From: Hymenoscyphus infarciens
Lineage: Eukaryota > Ascomycota > Leotiomycetes > Helotiales > Helotiaceae
Assembly: GCA_001414345.1 (NCBI GenBank)
Contig: LLCB01000045.1
Coordinates: forward strand, 124,001 to 188,000
Length of the DNA stretch: 64,000 nucleotides
Direction of reading: 5' to 3'
Shown: positions 33,860 to 45,241 of the stretch, one piece after another
Position numbering within the stretch: position 1 is the stretch's first letter
Layout of the letters: each line of letters begins with the position of its first letter
Made by a program: the position numbers and the translations under genes
The notes under the pieces: model-generated
What the model was told of the DNA's origin: nothing
The model's database searches: none
What the model saw: only the letters and a program-made list of their open reading frames with translations

Positions 33860-34720
33860 ATGTCAGGCATTCCAGTATATACCTCATCGCCAATTAGTGC
33901 GGCCAAAAAGCCGTCTGGAGTTACCCCACAAACGACTGCATTGCCTTTTCCACTGCCGGCGTCTCAAGCTTCAAATCCATCAGATCCTTCCGCCGCGCCC
34001 AATCCTCCACCCGCACCCGCAAACTCAAACTCAAATCTCAATCCCAATCCAACTCTGACAACGACATCAACAGCTCCATATCCATCTTCGTACCAACCCG
34101 CTAAACCAGGTACCTCTGCTTTCCCCGCACCCACGACCACCGCTGTAAGCTCGGCTACCCAGAGATATGTTCCTCTTCAACCAACTCCAACGACTCAAGG
34201 TGAGACTGCTGGCCCTCCAGCGCCACAGGCAGGTGCTTTTCCAACCCCCGTGAAGAATATCCCACCTCCTCCAAAGGTGGGCGGGAGCTATAACCCCGAG
34301 CAAACACCAGCTCCTCCGATCCCGGGAGCAATAGCCCAACAACCATACCCCCCTCAGATGTCTATCCCTCCCCCAACTTCTGCTTTTGGAGGACAGCGGC
34401 AGCCACGTAGCTCCACGTCGACAACACAAGCTGCGTCATCTTCCTACCATCCTGTTCAACTCCCCTCTTCCGAGGATGGAGCACCTCGCCGCAGCCTAGA
34501 GCACCCCCCGGGATATCAACAAAATGTCTATGCTTGGGACCTCACAAGCGAGCAGAGACTGGCAATGGAGACCAATGCTTCACGAGAAACCCCCGAAAGG
34601 ATGGGAGGAGAGCAAGGGGGTGACGGGGTGTGGAATACGCTGGGTAAGATGGCCCAACAGGCTGGGGCGAAGATCGCGGAGACAGAGGCTAGTGTCTGGA
34701 GATCGATTAACAAGGAATAA
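33860..34720 (+). CDS. Proline-rich protein, conserved-looking, function unknown
   Basis: Single-exon frame of 286 residues starting MSGIPVYTSSPISAAKKP, in a good start context (acaccATGtc). The frame is open to 33746 upstream, but that part is a CT-rich leader in character. The first 240 residues are low-complexity Pro/Thr/Ser/Ala (PPPPKVGGSYNPEQTPAPPI). The C-terminal 50 residues look more ordered: HPPGYQQNVYAWDLTSEQRL, then WNTLGKMAQQAGAKIAETEA and SVWRSINK, which can form an amphipathic helix. I do not recognise a named domain. The pattern suggests an adaptor or membrane-touching protein, with low confidence in any role. Confidence 0.65.
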   Translation: MSGIPVYTSSPISAAKKPSGVTPQTTALPFPLPASQASNPSDPSAAPNPPPAPANSNSNLNPNPTLTTTSTAPYPSSYQPAKPGTSAFPAPTTTAVSSATQRYVPLQPTPTTQGETAGPPAPQAGAFPTPVKNIPPPPKVGGSYNPEQTPAPPIPGAIAQQPYPPQMSIPPPTSAFGGQRQPRSSTSTTQAASSSYHPVQLPSSEDGAPRRSLEHPPGYQQNVYAWDLTSEQRLAMETNASRETPERMGGEQGGDGVWNTLGKMAQQAGAKIAETEASVWRSINKE

Positions 34721-36370
34721 GAAGGCTTCCTGCTGCCTTCTGGAAACAATACTTGCTTCTCAGGGGGGCCGTGCTTTGAGCGTGAGCATGTTCAGGTTGC
34801 CTGATAAGTCTGGAAGAGTTTCCAGATGACTCGGTGATCGAGGGGGGCTTTACGGAATTTCAAGGGGGGAAGGACCTCGAAATAGATTCAGCTTTCCCCG
34901 TTAAGGGGGCAATGAATAAGTTTTTTTTTACAAGCGAGGAAACATGTTGGTTTTCCTTCCGAGTCTCTCATTTTTGCATGAATATTGGCGACCCTTTGGG
35001 TTGATCCTCGCGTCATTTGAGGAAACATGATTCACGATGAGATAAGATAATCCCTGGGTCATGGCGAAATCTACGGTTGATGCTAGCCATTGTTAGGACC
35101 TTCCCCCGGACGCGTGGACGTGATTGACAATTGCTTTTTGGCAAACAGCCTTAATATGAGCTTCTATTATTGTTCGCGATGGGTTCCGAAAAGGCAAACC
35201 CACATCCGGATTGAGCGTCGTTCTTCATGCGAGGCTGCCAGGTACCACTCGATGGACCCCGCCGACCGAGCATCCCCCACAGAATGGCCTTGTTTGCAAC
35301 AAGAGAGACCCGTATTGAGCACACATTTCTTCAGGTTTTCTTTTTGCATAGGAAACATCGACGAGTTTGTACCCCCGGTATACCAGAATTGAGCATGGAC
35401 ATGGGGTAAGCTGAGCCAGTTTGGGCGTGCTAATTTCATCCAATTTGCAGCATTATGGGGGGTTGTTCTGAATCAAATCGTCCGAACTCTTGAATGCCCC
35501 CCTTCGACCCCTCATCCTCGTCCGTTCTGCAGCCCGGCCAAAAATAGTCTGCCATCACCCTGGGAGCGTGGCTTTGGTGTAACCGAGTGGGTTAGAGCGT
35601 GGCCACAGTGCAGAGTGCAGAGTGCAGAGTGCAGCGTGCAGCGTGCAGCGTGCAGGTTTGGATGAGAGAATCATGTTGCTTGTTCCGTAGGATGTTCACA
35701 CGCGGTGTTCGAAGCAGAGTGCTGGGTGCATCAAACTCTCACCAAAACTTTCATCCAGCGTTCCATCAACGACGATTTTGCGAGGACCTTCGGTAAGACG
35801 GCTTTGTGGCAGGTTGATGGGGGTTGTACTTTAGTGGACAGAAAGCAAGCAAGCAACCCCGACCAAGAGTCTGATGACCTTGTCGGATTACCCGAGAGGG
35901 CCTGACGTCGACTTTGGCGTTGGGGGACAGAGCACTGAACATAAGCGGGCCTAGACGAGGGAATGGTTGTGGGTATGTAGGAGGACCAAAAAGAGAATTT
36001 GTACGGATATCATATGGTGTATGGAAAAGTTGAAAAAAGTCCGTTCTTTCTTGATTCCCCTGTCCGGAAATGCTCGCATCGGCAAGTTTTTTTTGGTGGT
36101 TCCTAATATAAATCAGCAGGGACGGGGTTTCTACAGAATTTTATTCAAGACGGAAGATCAATATAGAAGAAAGTCTTGTATCGTGCTGATGGTGCTGATA
36201 GGATACGAAGTATGTTCTCTGTTGCCTTTTTGCTTCCAGTTGGTGGAGACCAAGCTTCAACTCTGAAACTTCCAAGCTTCCACACCTTCCAAGGTGGCTT
36301 CCACACACTGACCTGCATCTGCACCTCTATTTCCCGACTCTCCGTGGGGGAATGCGTGGCTTGAGCTGAG
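34721..36370. other. Intergenic region with a 7-bp minisatellite
   Basis: Balanced composition and no gene seen. Contains seven tandem 7-bp units at 35607-35655 and, just before, a sequence (TAACCGAGTGGGTTAGAGCG) that resembles a tRNA D-arm/A-box without a recognisable tRNA body. Confidence 0.45.
35607..35655 (+). repeat. Seven-copy 7-bp tandem repeat (AGTGCAG)4(CGTGCAG)3
   Basis: Four AGTGCAG units followed directly by three CGTGCAG units, all perfect; 49 bp in total. Confidence 0.9.
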
Positions 36371-36982
36371 ATTAGTATAGCTAGAAATTTATCTAGGCCT
36401 AGAACTAGAGCAAATTAGATAGTTGGACTCTACTAATCTAAGAAAGCTTCGAGCTAGCTATATAATAGATTAGCTTAGTTATCAAGTGCTTAAACTAAGT
36501 AAGACTTTATAAAGCTAAAACTAGATTAAAAAAGATTTAACTAATAATAAGTTTATTCTTTTTCTAGTACTTAAATAGAAAGTACTTAAAGAAGAATAAG
36601 CTAAGACTTTAGTATATAACTTTAATTACTTAGTATAAGACTAATTTAATAAAGAATTATAATAGCTTTAATATATATAATCTCTTAGAGAAGTAGATAG
36701 AATATTTTATAATCTTTATATTCCTAGAATAAATTAAAAGGTATATAAATTATCTTATAAAATCTCTTATAATATACTAGTAGATACTTTTATATTCTAT
36801 TTATATTCTATTTATTACTTCTAGAGACTATAGAAATACTTAAAATATATTCTATTTACTTTTATAATAAGCTCTAATCTATACTAAGCTCTAATACTAG
36901 CTAGCTCTAATACTAGCTAGCTCTAACTTCTAGCTAGCTCTAACTTCTAGCTATTAAAAGTAAATATTTTTATATATATTCT
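36371..36982. other. AT-rich RIP-like sequence of unknown origin
   Basis: Composition switches sharply at about 36370 from balanced to very AT-rich with frequent TA steps and stops in all frames. No terminal repeat or coding relic could be assigned. The LTR element at 36983 is inserted at its right end. Confidence 0.5.
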
Positions 36983-37368
36983 TATAATAGCTTATTATCT
37001 AGGCTATTCTAGATAGCTAGGAGTATCTGCTATATCTAAGGTTTAGCTATAGTATAGTTAGCTTTTAGCTATTATTGTTTTATATTATCTAATTTAAGAA
37101 GGTTACGTACGTCTATACGTCTATCTAGACTTTCAGACGTACTTCGTAGAGTTTAGGCTTTTATATTAGCCGACGTATATCGTTATTCAGTTTTAGACCT
37201 CTTTTCTATTATCTAAACCTCTTATATATAATAGCCTACTCTCCTAGAGTTAGAAAAGGCTAGTTTAGCCTTTTCTTCTATATTAGAGCTTAGTATTTAT
37301 ATATATTATTCTATTAAACGTACTTCTATATACTTCTTCTATAGTTATATATATTTCGTATTATTATA
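36983..37368 (+). repeat. 5' LTR (386 bp)
   Basis: Pairs with 39762-40147 at equal length. Differences between the two are mostly C/T and G/A, as expected from independent RIP. Preceded by ATTCT. Confidence 0.88.
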
Positions 37369-39761
37369 TAAAAAGGCTAAACTCTTCTTTACTAGTAATA
37401 GTATAAATAATATCTCTTTTAAGCTTTTTATTACTTCTTTTATTTTCGAATATAACTTAGCTTAGATTTAGACTAGAATAATAATATTCTTAAATAGCTA
37501 GATAATTAGAGACTACCTAGATAGCTAGTAATACTAGGGTTTAGTATCTATATAAATAGCTAGTAAAAATCATATTATAGATATTTTAAGAGATTAGAAT
37601 ACGCTAAGTATTCTCGAGAGTTCTAATAACCCTCTTAGTATAAGGACTACTATATATAGGTTTAGTAAATAAGTCGATATAGTTATTATAAAGGCTTCTA
37701 AACCTAATCTTACTCTCTCTCTCTCTAAATCGACGAAGATATTAAACCTAGTTCTATTATAAGGTGTTAAATAACCTTCTAAAGCTACTCTCTCTTTTAA
37801 AAGCTGTCTAAATAGCACTTATATACTAAGATCTAGAAGATCTTAAAGAAATAATAATAATAGTTAAAGAGACTAATAAGACTTCTTAAATATAGACTAG
37901 ATATAGTTAGTAATATAAGCTTTAGAAGTAGAAAATTAAGAAATAAGAGATTAGCTAGCCGAGCTAGAAAGATAGATAAGTAAGCTTATATTTTAAAGTT
38001 AATAACTCGCTTCGACTCCGAACTCTCTCTAATCCTACTCTTATTCGAATATTTGTTTAAACTAATCTTTACTTTTATACCCCTTTTAGTAAAGAGACGC
38101 TATTATCTCTAATACCTTCTAATAATCTACCTCTATCTAATATAGTACTAAAGTCTCTTTAAATACTCTTTAATAAAAAAGTAAAATAACTAAAAAGATC
38201 GAACTATTAGATAATAGTATTTTACTTATATACTAATAATAGAAGATATTAGTATAAGATAGACTCTACGTAAATACTAACTACTATAGTTTATCTCTAA
38301 TACGTAAAGCTCTTATTTAGAGCATAATAACTAGACTAGCTAGGAACTACTTAGAGCCTAGATACGAGTTAGAGTCGGTTTAGAATACTTTCTAAGATTA
38401 AGAAGAGATAGTTACTCTTTTAAATACTTACTTTTTAACTAGTTATAAGATAGAGGATACTTAGAACGCTTTTAGATCCTTATAAATAAGATAAGATAAC
38501 GCTAAAGAAACTTTTACTAATTTTAAAAGTCGCTTCTTAAGTATAGCTATACTTAGAGAAGTATAGGAATTAGATAGGTTCTTCTATATATAGAATAAGA
38601 TTATACCTTAGCTTCGAACCTTAGCTACTATAAAGAAGAGAGATTAGAAAAACAACTTTATAAGAATATTATCTAATCTTTTAGCTATAGATAAGGAGAT
38701 ATATTAAAATACTAAGTTATATAATATTAGTATTTTAGCTTAAAATAATACCTCTTCTAGTCTAGCTCTAAACTCTCTATAATATAATAGCGAATCGTCT
38801 ACTACTTCTAAAGTAGAATCGGAATCAGAAGATAATAAATAAGTCTTTAAGTATTCTAGTTTAAATCTAAATCGTAAAAGAGAGGAATAAGGTAATATAA
38901 TAACTTTAGTATTAAGTTTATTTAACTAGCTAAAACTACTTCTTTTATTATCTTAGATAATAGATAATAATTTCAACTTCGATAACTTAGCTATAACTTC
39001 GCCTTTAAATAGCTAAGACTCTACTAACTCTAGTATAGAGTCTTATAGTCTTTACTTTCTTACTTTCTTTTACTTCTAGCTAAGCTAGAAGTTCCTTTTC
39101 ATTTAAATTCTTTAAATCGAATATAAATTAGTACGCTCTTAAAAGGATAGTAATCTCTTAGCTAAGTTATTACTATTTATAATATTATTAACTTTTCGTT
39201 TCTAACTTTATTCTAAAAACTAGCTAACCTTAGTTTAGATAGACTTATACTCTTTTAGTAAATTCGAATTAGATATAAATTAGTTGAAATACACTTTCTA
39301 TTAGAATATAACTTATAAGTAAGCTCTTAACTAAGTTATTACTACTAATTATAGCTAAATAACTTCTAACTCTACTCTAAATTCGTCTCTAACTCTACTT
39401 TAAACTTTTTCTAATTTTACTTTAAACTTAAACTTTAAACTTTTTATAACTTATTAGATAGTATTAGACTATACTCTTTTAGTAAACACGAATACTTACT
39501 TTTACTATAAAAGGATTAGAAACGAAGTCTCTTTTATAAGTATCTACGAATTAGATTAGTTATAATTTAGAACCTATCTTAATATCTTATCTCGCTTATA
39601 ATAATTTATAATAAACGTATTTTCAAACTTAGGTTAGCTATAATTTAGACTCTAATCTACTTTTTTACTTATAATAAATATAATAACTTATACTATTTTA
39701 ATTCAACTCTAAATAATAAGATAGATAGACTTAGAGACGAGTCTTTTTTAAGAGAGAGAGA

Positions 39762-40147
39762 TATAATAGCCTATTACCTAAGCTATCCTAGATAGCTAAG
39801 AATATCTACTATATCTAAGGTTCAACTATAGTATATTTAGCTTTTAGCTATTATTATTTTATATTATCTAATTTAGGAAGGTTACGTATGTCTATACGTC
39901 TATCTAGACTTTCAGACGTACTTCGTAGAGTTCAGGCTTTTATATTAGCTAACGTATATCGTTGTTTAGTTTTAGACCTCTTTTCTATTATCTAAACCTC
40001 TTATATATAGTAGCCTACTCTTCTAGAGTTAGAAAAGACTAGTTTAGCCTTTTCTTCTATATTAGAGCCTAGTATTTACATACGTTATTCTACCAAACGC
40101 ACTCCTATATACCTCTTCTATAGTTGTATATATTTCGTACTATTATA
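39762..40147 (+). repeat. 3' LTR (386 bp)
   Basis: Matches the 5' LTR from TATAATAGC to the TACTATTATA end. Preceded directly by a polypurine tract and followed by the target duplication ATTCT. Confidence 0.88.
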
Positions 40148-40556
40148 ATTCTTATTATAAGAAATATCTAATTAGTTTAGTTTTATATTAAGTAGTAAAT
40201 CTATTATAGAGAAATTGATCTAAGAAACAACTATTAATAATTACAACTAATTATTCAAGAGTATTTTTTTAAAATTTAGAGTTAAATTATAGCTAAAAAT
40301 ATTTTAAACTTCAAAAACAGTCACCTGACGACCGGTCATCGGCCTTTATCGGAGCGGATTAACCTCTCGGAGTAGCTCAGCGCCAAGGAACAAAAGTTTG
40401 GCCGGAGATTTTGTGAGCTCAACGATCAGGAGAAGGGCGACGACGACCATTGAAAAGAAGGTGTCAGAGGGTATTTTGCAACCAGCCAGATATACTGTAC
40501 TATGTACCTATAATACGATACATATCCCAGCGTTGGATATCTCGGCGCAAGCAACA
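40148..40556. other. AT-rich island edge and TIM54 upstream region
   Basis: AT-rich sequence runs to about 40315, then composition becomes normal. The TIM54 promoter and leader must lie within the remaining 240 bp or extend into the AT-rich part. Confidence 0.5.
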
Positions 40557-42083
40557 ATGGCAGACTCCAAAACTCCGGCAGAGGTAAAATTATCTCGAAC
40601 TCCTCGTCATTGCGATAGCTAACAAAAACCGTAGAATGCAGCTGCATCTTCATCTATTCCTAAACCAGATATTAAGCCAGACGCCAAACCTCTTCCAAAA
40701 CCGAATCCGATATATAAATACATGGGACTTGGAGAAAACTTCCGCCCAAAGCTCCCTTCTCGAAATTGGTCCATATTCCTTACCCTCACAGGATCCTTCG
40801 CGGCGGCAGTCATCTACGATAAGAGAGAAACGAGACGGGTGCAGAGAAAATGGTGCCACCTTGTAGAACATCTTGCGAACGATCCTTTGGATGCCAAAGC
40901 TATGCCTCGGAAGCTTACAGTATTTTTGGAAGGGCCGCCCAATGATGGACTACGATCGGCGCAGGAACATTTCAAGGAATATGTGAAGCCAATTCTTGTG
41001 GCTTCGGGCTTGGATTGGGAGTTTATACAAGGCAGAAAGGAGGGCGATATTCGGGCTGATCTTGCTGATAAGATTCGGGACTTGAGGTTACCGCCTGATC
41101 AGAGGACAGAAGAAAATGTTATCTCGCAGATACGGCGCAAGAACGAGATTCAAGAATTCGAAGGCCCCAGAGGAGATATTGTTATTGGGAGGCATACGTG
41201 GAAGGAGTATGTGAGAGGTCTTCATGAGGGATGGTTAGGGCCTTTGGTGGAACCAGTAAAAGCTGTGGAGGAGAAAACCCCGGAAGCATCGATTTCCCAA
41301 GACCCAGCACCCACGTCTATACTTGGGGATAACAAGACCCCCTCAGAAGACTCTGCCACAGTAATTCACGATACATCGGCCTCGGGAGAAGAGAAGCCAG
41401 CAGTACTTTTACCGGAAGAGACTGTACCAAAAGAGGATGCACCAAAAGCGGATGAGAAGCCCAAGAAGCCCTCGCCATTTATATCAGTCGCAGACTACCA
41501 GTCAGCGCCAACACCACCAGAACTCCCTGCTCAATTCGACCCTTCTGCACCAATTACTTTTCCCCATATTCTGGGTTTCCTAAACACACCAAGACGAATT
41601 TATCGTTTCCTGAACCGACGTGAATTAGCAGATACGATAGGTCGCGAGACAGCAGCTATTGTTCTCGCCAACTGTCGTCCATATAGCACTACCTCGGTTC
41701 CAGAGCTGCCCACATCTTTCACCGCAGATGATGCCAGCCCTTCCTCAGCCGAGGATGCCGATAACGTGCCCCAAACAGCAGAGCAGCAGACCAGTCTGTT
41801 GGAGGAAGAAAAAGAATGGCACAAGAGTGTTCGAGTCCGAACGGAAGATGAGCCAGAACGCACATGGTTGGAACCAGTGACCCTCGACCCCCGAATCGCC
41901 AGTCGGATGCGAAGATTCGAATTGTCACTCGAGGATGAAGAAAGAGCTCTGTCCATCGTTGTGCCCGAGGAGGAGGTCGAGGGCTGGCTCAAGGGTGGTC
42001 TTCGATCATTGGGGCGAAGTGGAAAAGAGTATTTGGGATTCGGGAAGGAGAAGAAGCAGGATGTGAATGCTTCTTTCGATTAA
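40557..42083 (+). CDS. TIM54: Mitochondrial inner-membrane import subunit Tim54
   Basis: Two exons, 40557-40583 and 40635-42083, join in phase to 491 residues. The first exon encodes only MADSKTPAE. The conserved core is unmistakable: NPIYKYMGLGENFRPKLPSR, a single membrane span at about 54-70 (WSIFLTLTGSFAAAVIY), DKRETRRVQRKWCHLVEHLA, then PRKLTVFLEGPPNDGLRSAQ. Further on are LDWEFIQGRKEGDIRADLAD and the conserved FLNTPRRIYRFLNRRELAD. Tim54 is a scaffold of the TIM22 complex that inserts carrier proteins into the mitochondrial inner membrane. Most of the protein is expected in the intermembrane space. A variable acidic/proline-rich linker (about 190-270) is typical of fungal homologues. The gene is hemmed in by AT-rich islands on both sides. 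Confidence 0.95.
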
Positions 42084-42905
42084 AGACACTCCAGTTGGTG
42101 TATGTATTATATGTGCGATCGGTTCAGTTCAGTGATACCACTCCATTTCGTGTTGCTTGATAGCGACGTCGTTGTATATTAGATAGAGCTAGGACGGCTA
42201 TATAATAATGTTAACAATATTTGAGTAGGCAAATGAAACGTAGTAATAATCCACTCTTGAATTCTACTTTAGTACTAATATGAATAAGTAACTAGTATAT
42301 ATATATTAATTTAATTTTTATAAGAAATCTCTAGACTTTTATAAGCATAAGTAAATAATTATACTCTCTTAGAAATATATATATATATAGACTATTAGTA
42401 TAATTTACTACAAAAGTATAATTAAAGTTATAGCTTATTTTAGAAGTTTTATAGTTATAATAAACTTTTATTACTAAAATTATAGTTTTAAGTAAGTTTA
42501 GATTAGCGTAAAATCAGTAATTATTTAGCCTTTTTATAGTGAATTAAGGTAATAGTCTATATATATATATATATAGAAAGTTTTATAATCTCTAAAGTCT
42601 TAAAACTAATTATTTTATAGATAAAATATCTTATAATAGATACTTCTTACTAGAGTTTATAAGAAAACTTTATACTACTAGATATAGAGTTTAGATTCTA
42701 GCTAATAATTAATCAAGTATCTATCTACTATTCTCTCTCTAGTACTAGTAAATAGCTAATAAAGAAATAGTTTAGTAATTATATATCTAGAAAATCTATA
42801 AATAATTTTTAATCTAAGTAGTTTAAAATAGAAGAACTCTATCTTAATTAAAAAAACGCAATAATCAATATATATATTTCAGAACAGCTATTATAAATTA
42901 TCTAG
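42084..42905. other. TIM54 3' flank and AT-rich RIP-like island
   Basis: From about 42181 to 42905 the sequence is very AT-rich, with simple TA runs (for example 42381-42398 and 42560-42576). No terminal repeats, coding relic or gene could be assigned. Confidence 0.5.
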
Positions 42906-45241
42906 AAACAACTAGCCGGTGGCTCAATCTAACCTGTTGAGGTGTGGCGCTCGAAACCTAACCTCGTGGCGTAACCAAATCAGGACGTGGTGTCAACGTC
43001 AGTTCAACCAACTCGGTTAGATCAAAACCTACTCGCGTCAATTTCTACGGTCGATATCCCCGCGCTGCATTGTTTCAGAAGCACGCTTCCCTGCTCGCCT
43101 CAAACACTCGCTTATGCCCCTTGACCCCTGAACCACGCGCCAACAGCCCACTCTCGCCCTATCCACCACAACCCACCGCTTCAGCCACCATAGCAACGCC
43201 GACGGTCTCAGTCAATTAACGACCGATTCTTACCTCGTCACAGCCAACATGAAACTTTCACTTCCAAAAGAACCCACTAGCTAACCAACTTCCCAACACC
43301 TGCAGGTCTAACATTGCAGAAGCTGCAAAAGAATCCTTCTTGATACGTCAAGTCAGATGCTTCAGGGGAGCAAACTGCCGACCCAGCGGTCGTCGACGAA
43401 GAGCTCGTACGCGTCGGGCGTGGTCTTAGATGCCACAGATGCCGTTGAGCAAGACTGGCCAAGTTCAACACACCTCCACACTTTTCACCAGCAAGGGTCC
43501 CCGTTCACAATTATATTAGGGCTGATATGCGTTGTTGTACAAGTTGCAGCAAGTGGGGTGCCCCCTGACAGCCGGCCACACCCTGACCGTGTGGACGATC
43601 CTCAAACAGCTCCAGATCTTGCGACCAAACGCAATCCCTGATCGCCCACCTGAGTGGTCACACCGTCGTGACCGCGGTCGACACCGGCCCTCAAAGTCGC
43701 CGACAACCAAGTCTGCTGGGCCACTTGATTGGCCTGCTAGACGTCAGGTTTTTGCGGAGTCAAGTCCAGGGACTGGACTCCTTACGGTCCGTAGACACTC
43801 CCAGACGTTACAAGTCCTTGATTTCTTTTCCCTACCATAGACCGTGGCCTAAACTCCCAACGGCCGCTGACAGTTCGGGTGATGTTCTCGTTCCCCCAAG
43901 TGGTGGGCCAGATGCATCATATACCTCCTGCGAGACCTCCTGTCCTTCTCAGCCTGGCTTACCCCAGATAAGGTTCGATATAGGGTGGCGTCGCATGAGA
44001 CAGACCAGCCACCCCCTTCACACCATCGACGAGTGTTACTCGTTCCGAGGGGTAGAGACGGCGACGGAACTTCTAGATGTTGAGGGTCGGGTTGGAACTT
44101 GGATGAACACATGCCGTCTCTCGAATCGGAGTGTTCAAGGGGCTAGCGAGGCGAGGGGAGGGGAGGGGGCCAGGGCAAAGTTGCTCTCGCCTCAGCCATG
44201 GGGCCACTTCGCCAAAGCTACAATATTACAGTAAGTACTCTGGCAGGCCCAAAGAAAAAGGCCACCGAGAAACCCGACCTTGATCCCCTGGTCCGCGGGT
44301 TTCGACACTCCCCTCCACCTGCAGCCAGAGACCAAAGACAAGCAAGGCACGCTGTGCAGCAGTCTCCACACAGACAACCACCTGCAAGTGAAGAGCCCCC
44401 CCTCGAGCCCCTCCTGAACACTCGCTCCCCCCCCCTACTCAGCTCGCCAAGACTACCCCCGACCAATCTCTCCTGGTCTTTCCTGACCTCAACCACCACA
44501 CAAGTTTGGTGTGGTTTGGCAACTTTGGCTGGCTTGTATCAAGGTCCAAGGTCCACGAGCATGGGTCGTCGAGGGATAGCCCGAACCCGGACAGGGCTGT
44601 TAACGACGCTCTTCTTTTCTTATACCTCTGGGGTGTCTGCACTGCCCCTCTTCGACCTTTTCCGCCTCGTCCCAATCGCAACTCTTCCTAATCCATTTTG
44701 GCCAGTCACTCCTTTACGGTCATTTTAATTTCGCTTTCTTCTGCACTATATACTGGGAGCTGGCTCTCATCTACCTCAAGCCAGGCTTCGCCGATCACCA
44801 AACGAGTTTGTTTCTATACTTTCTTGCATAGCACAACTCTCAACACTCATTTCCGCAGCCACCGACTGCTCCCAATCTAGCACACTTACTTAGCACTTAA
44901 GGATACTTGAAAGTGTACCCACTTCCTCATCGCGAGGCATCGCTGTCCAATCTCGTTTCACCGGGAGCACTACACAAACTCTACGCATTCCTTACAACTC
45001 CGAGCAGCATTGGTCCAGTATTACATATTGAGTTGCACATCCTCTGATCTTAACACGTCTGGTATGTTACAACCTTTTTTTTTCCCACTGCCTCTTGAGA
45101 AGTCGACCTGGATCCTGGTTAGTGGAGCCTCATCCTCCACTATTTTGCCCTTCAACTCTCCTCGGAAAGACTGAACATCGCTGACAACGTTTGCCCAGGC
45201 GCGGAATATATTCACTCAACGGACGCCGGCGACACTTCGTC
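42906..45241. other. GC-richer region upstream of the Rua1-type gene
   Basis: About 2.3 kb with many short open frames on both strands, none with family features. The last 500 bp are CT-rich with short pyrimidine tracts (such as the T run at 45077-45084), as in long 5' leaders of fungal regulator genes. A long leader, possibly with its own intron, is likely but not proven. Confidence 0.4.

Larger units (their letters stand above)
36983..40147 (+). mobile_element. Complete RIP-degraded LTR retrotransposon, apparently gag-only
   Basis: Two 386-bp LTRs (36983-37368 and 39762-40147) enclose 2393 bp. The whole is flanked by the perfect 5-bp duplication ATTCT (36978-36982 and 40148-40152). LTR ends TATAATAG...TATTATTATA / CTATTATA are RIP forms of a TG...CA border. 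A polypurine tract (AAGAGAGAGAGA, 39750-39761) abuts the 3' LTR, as required for plus-strand priming. At about 38464-38720 the plus strand reads a gag-like segment, ETFTNFKSRFLSIAILREV, later EIY, with stops only as TAA or TAG. No protease, reverse transcriptase or integrase relic was found, and 2.4 kb is too short for a full pol, so it looks non-autonomous. The same family supplied the copies at 1-1736. Confidence 0.85.

Noticed and set aside
35575..35660. Possible tRNA gene
   Set aside because: Only the D-arm/A-box resemblance is present; the following 7-bp repeats cannot form anticodon and T arms.
37594..37818. Minus-strand open frame inside the LTR retrotransposon
   Set aside because: It runs against the element's own direction and sits in RIP-mutated sequence; judged accidental.
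43668..44234. Plus-strand open frame of 188 codons upstream of the Rua1-type gene
   Set aside because: No recognisable domain, low-complexity translation and overlapping frames on both strands; more likely leader or intergenic DNA.
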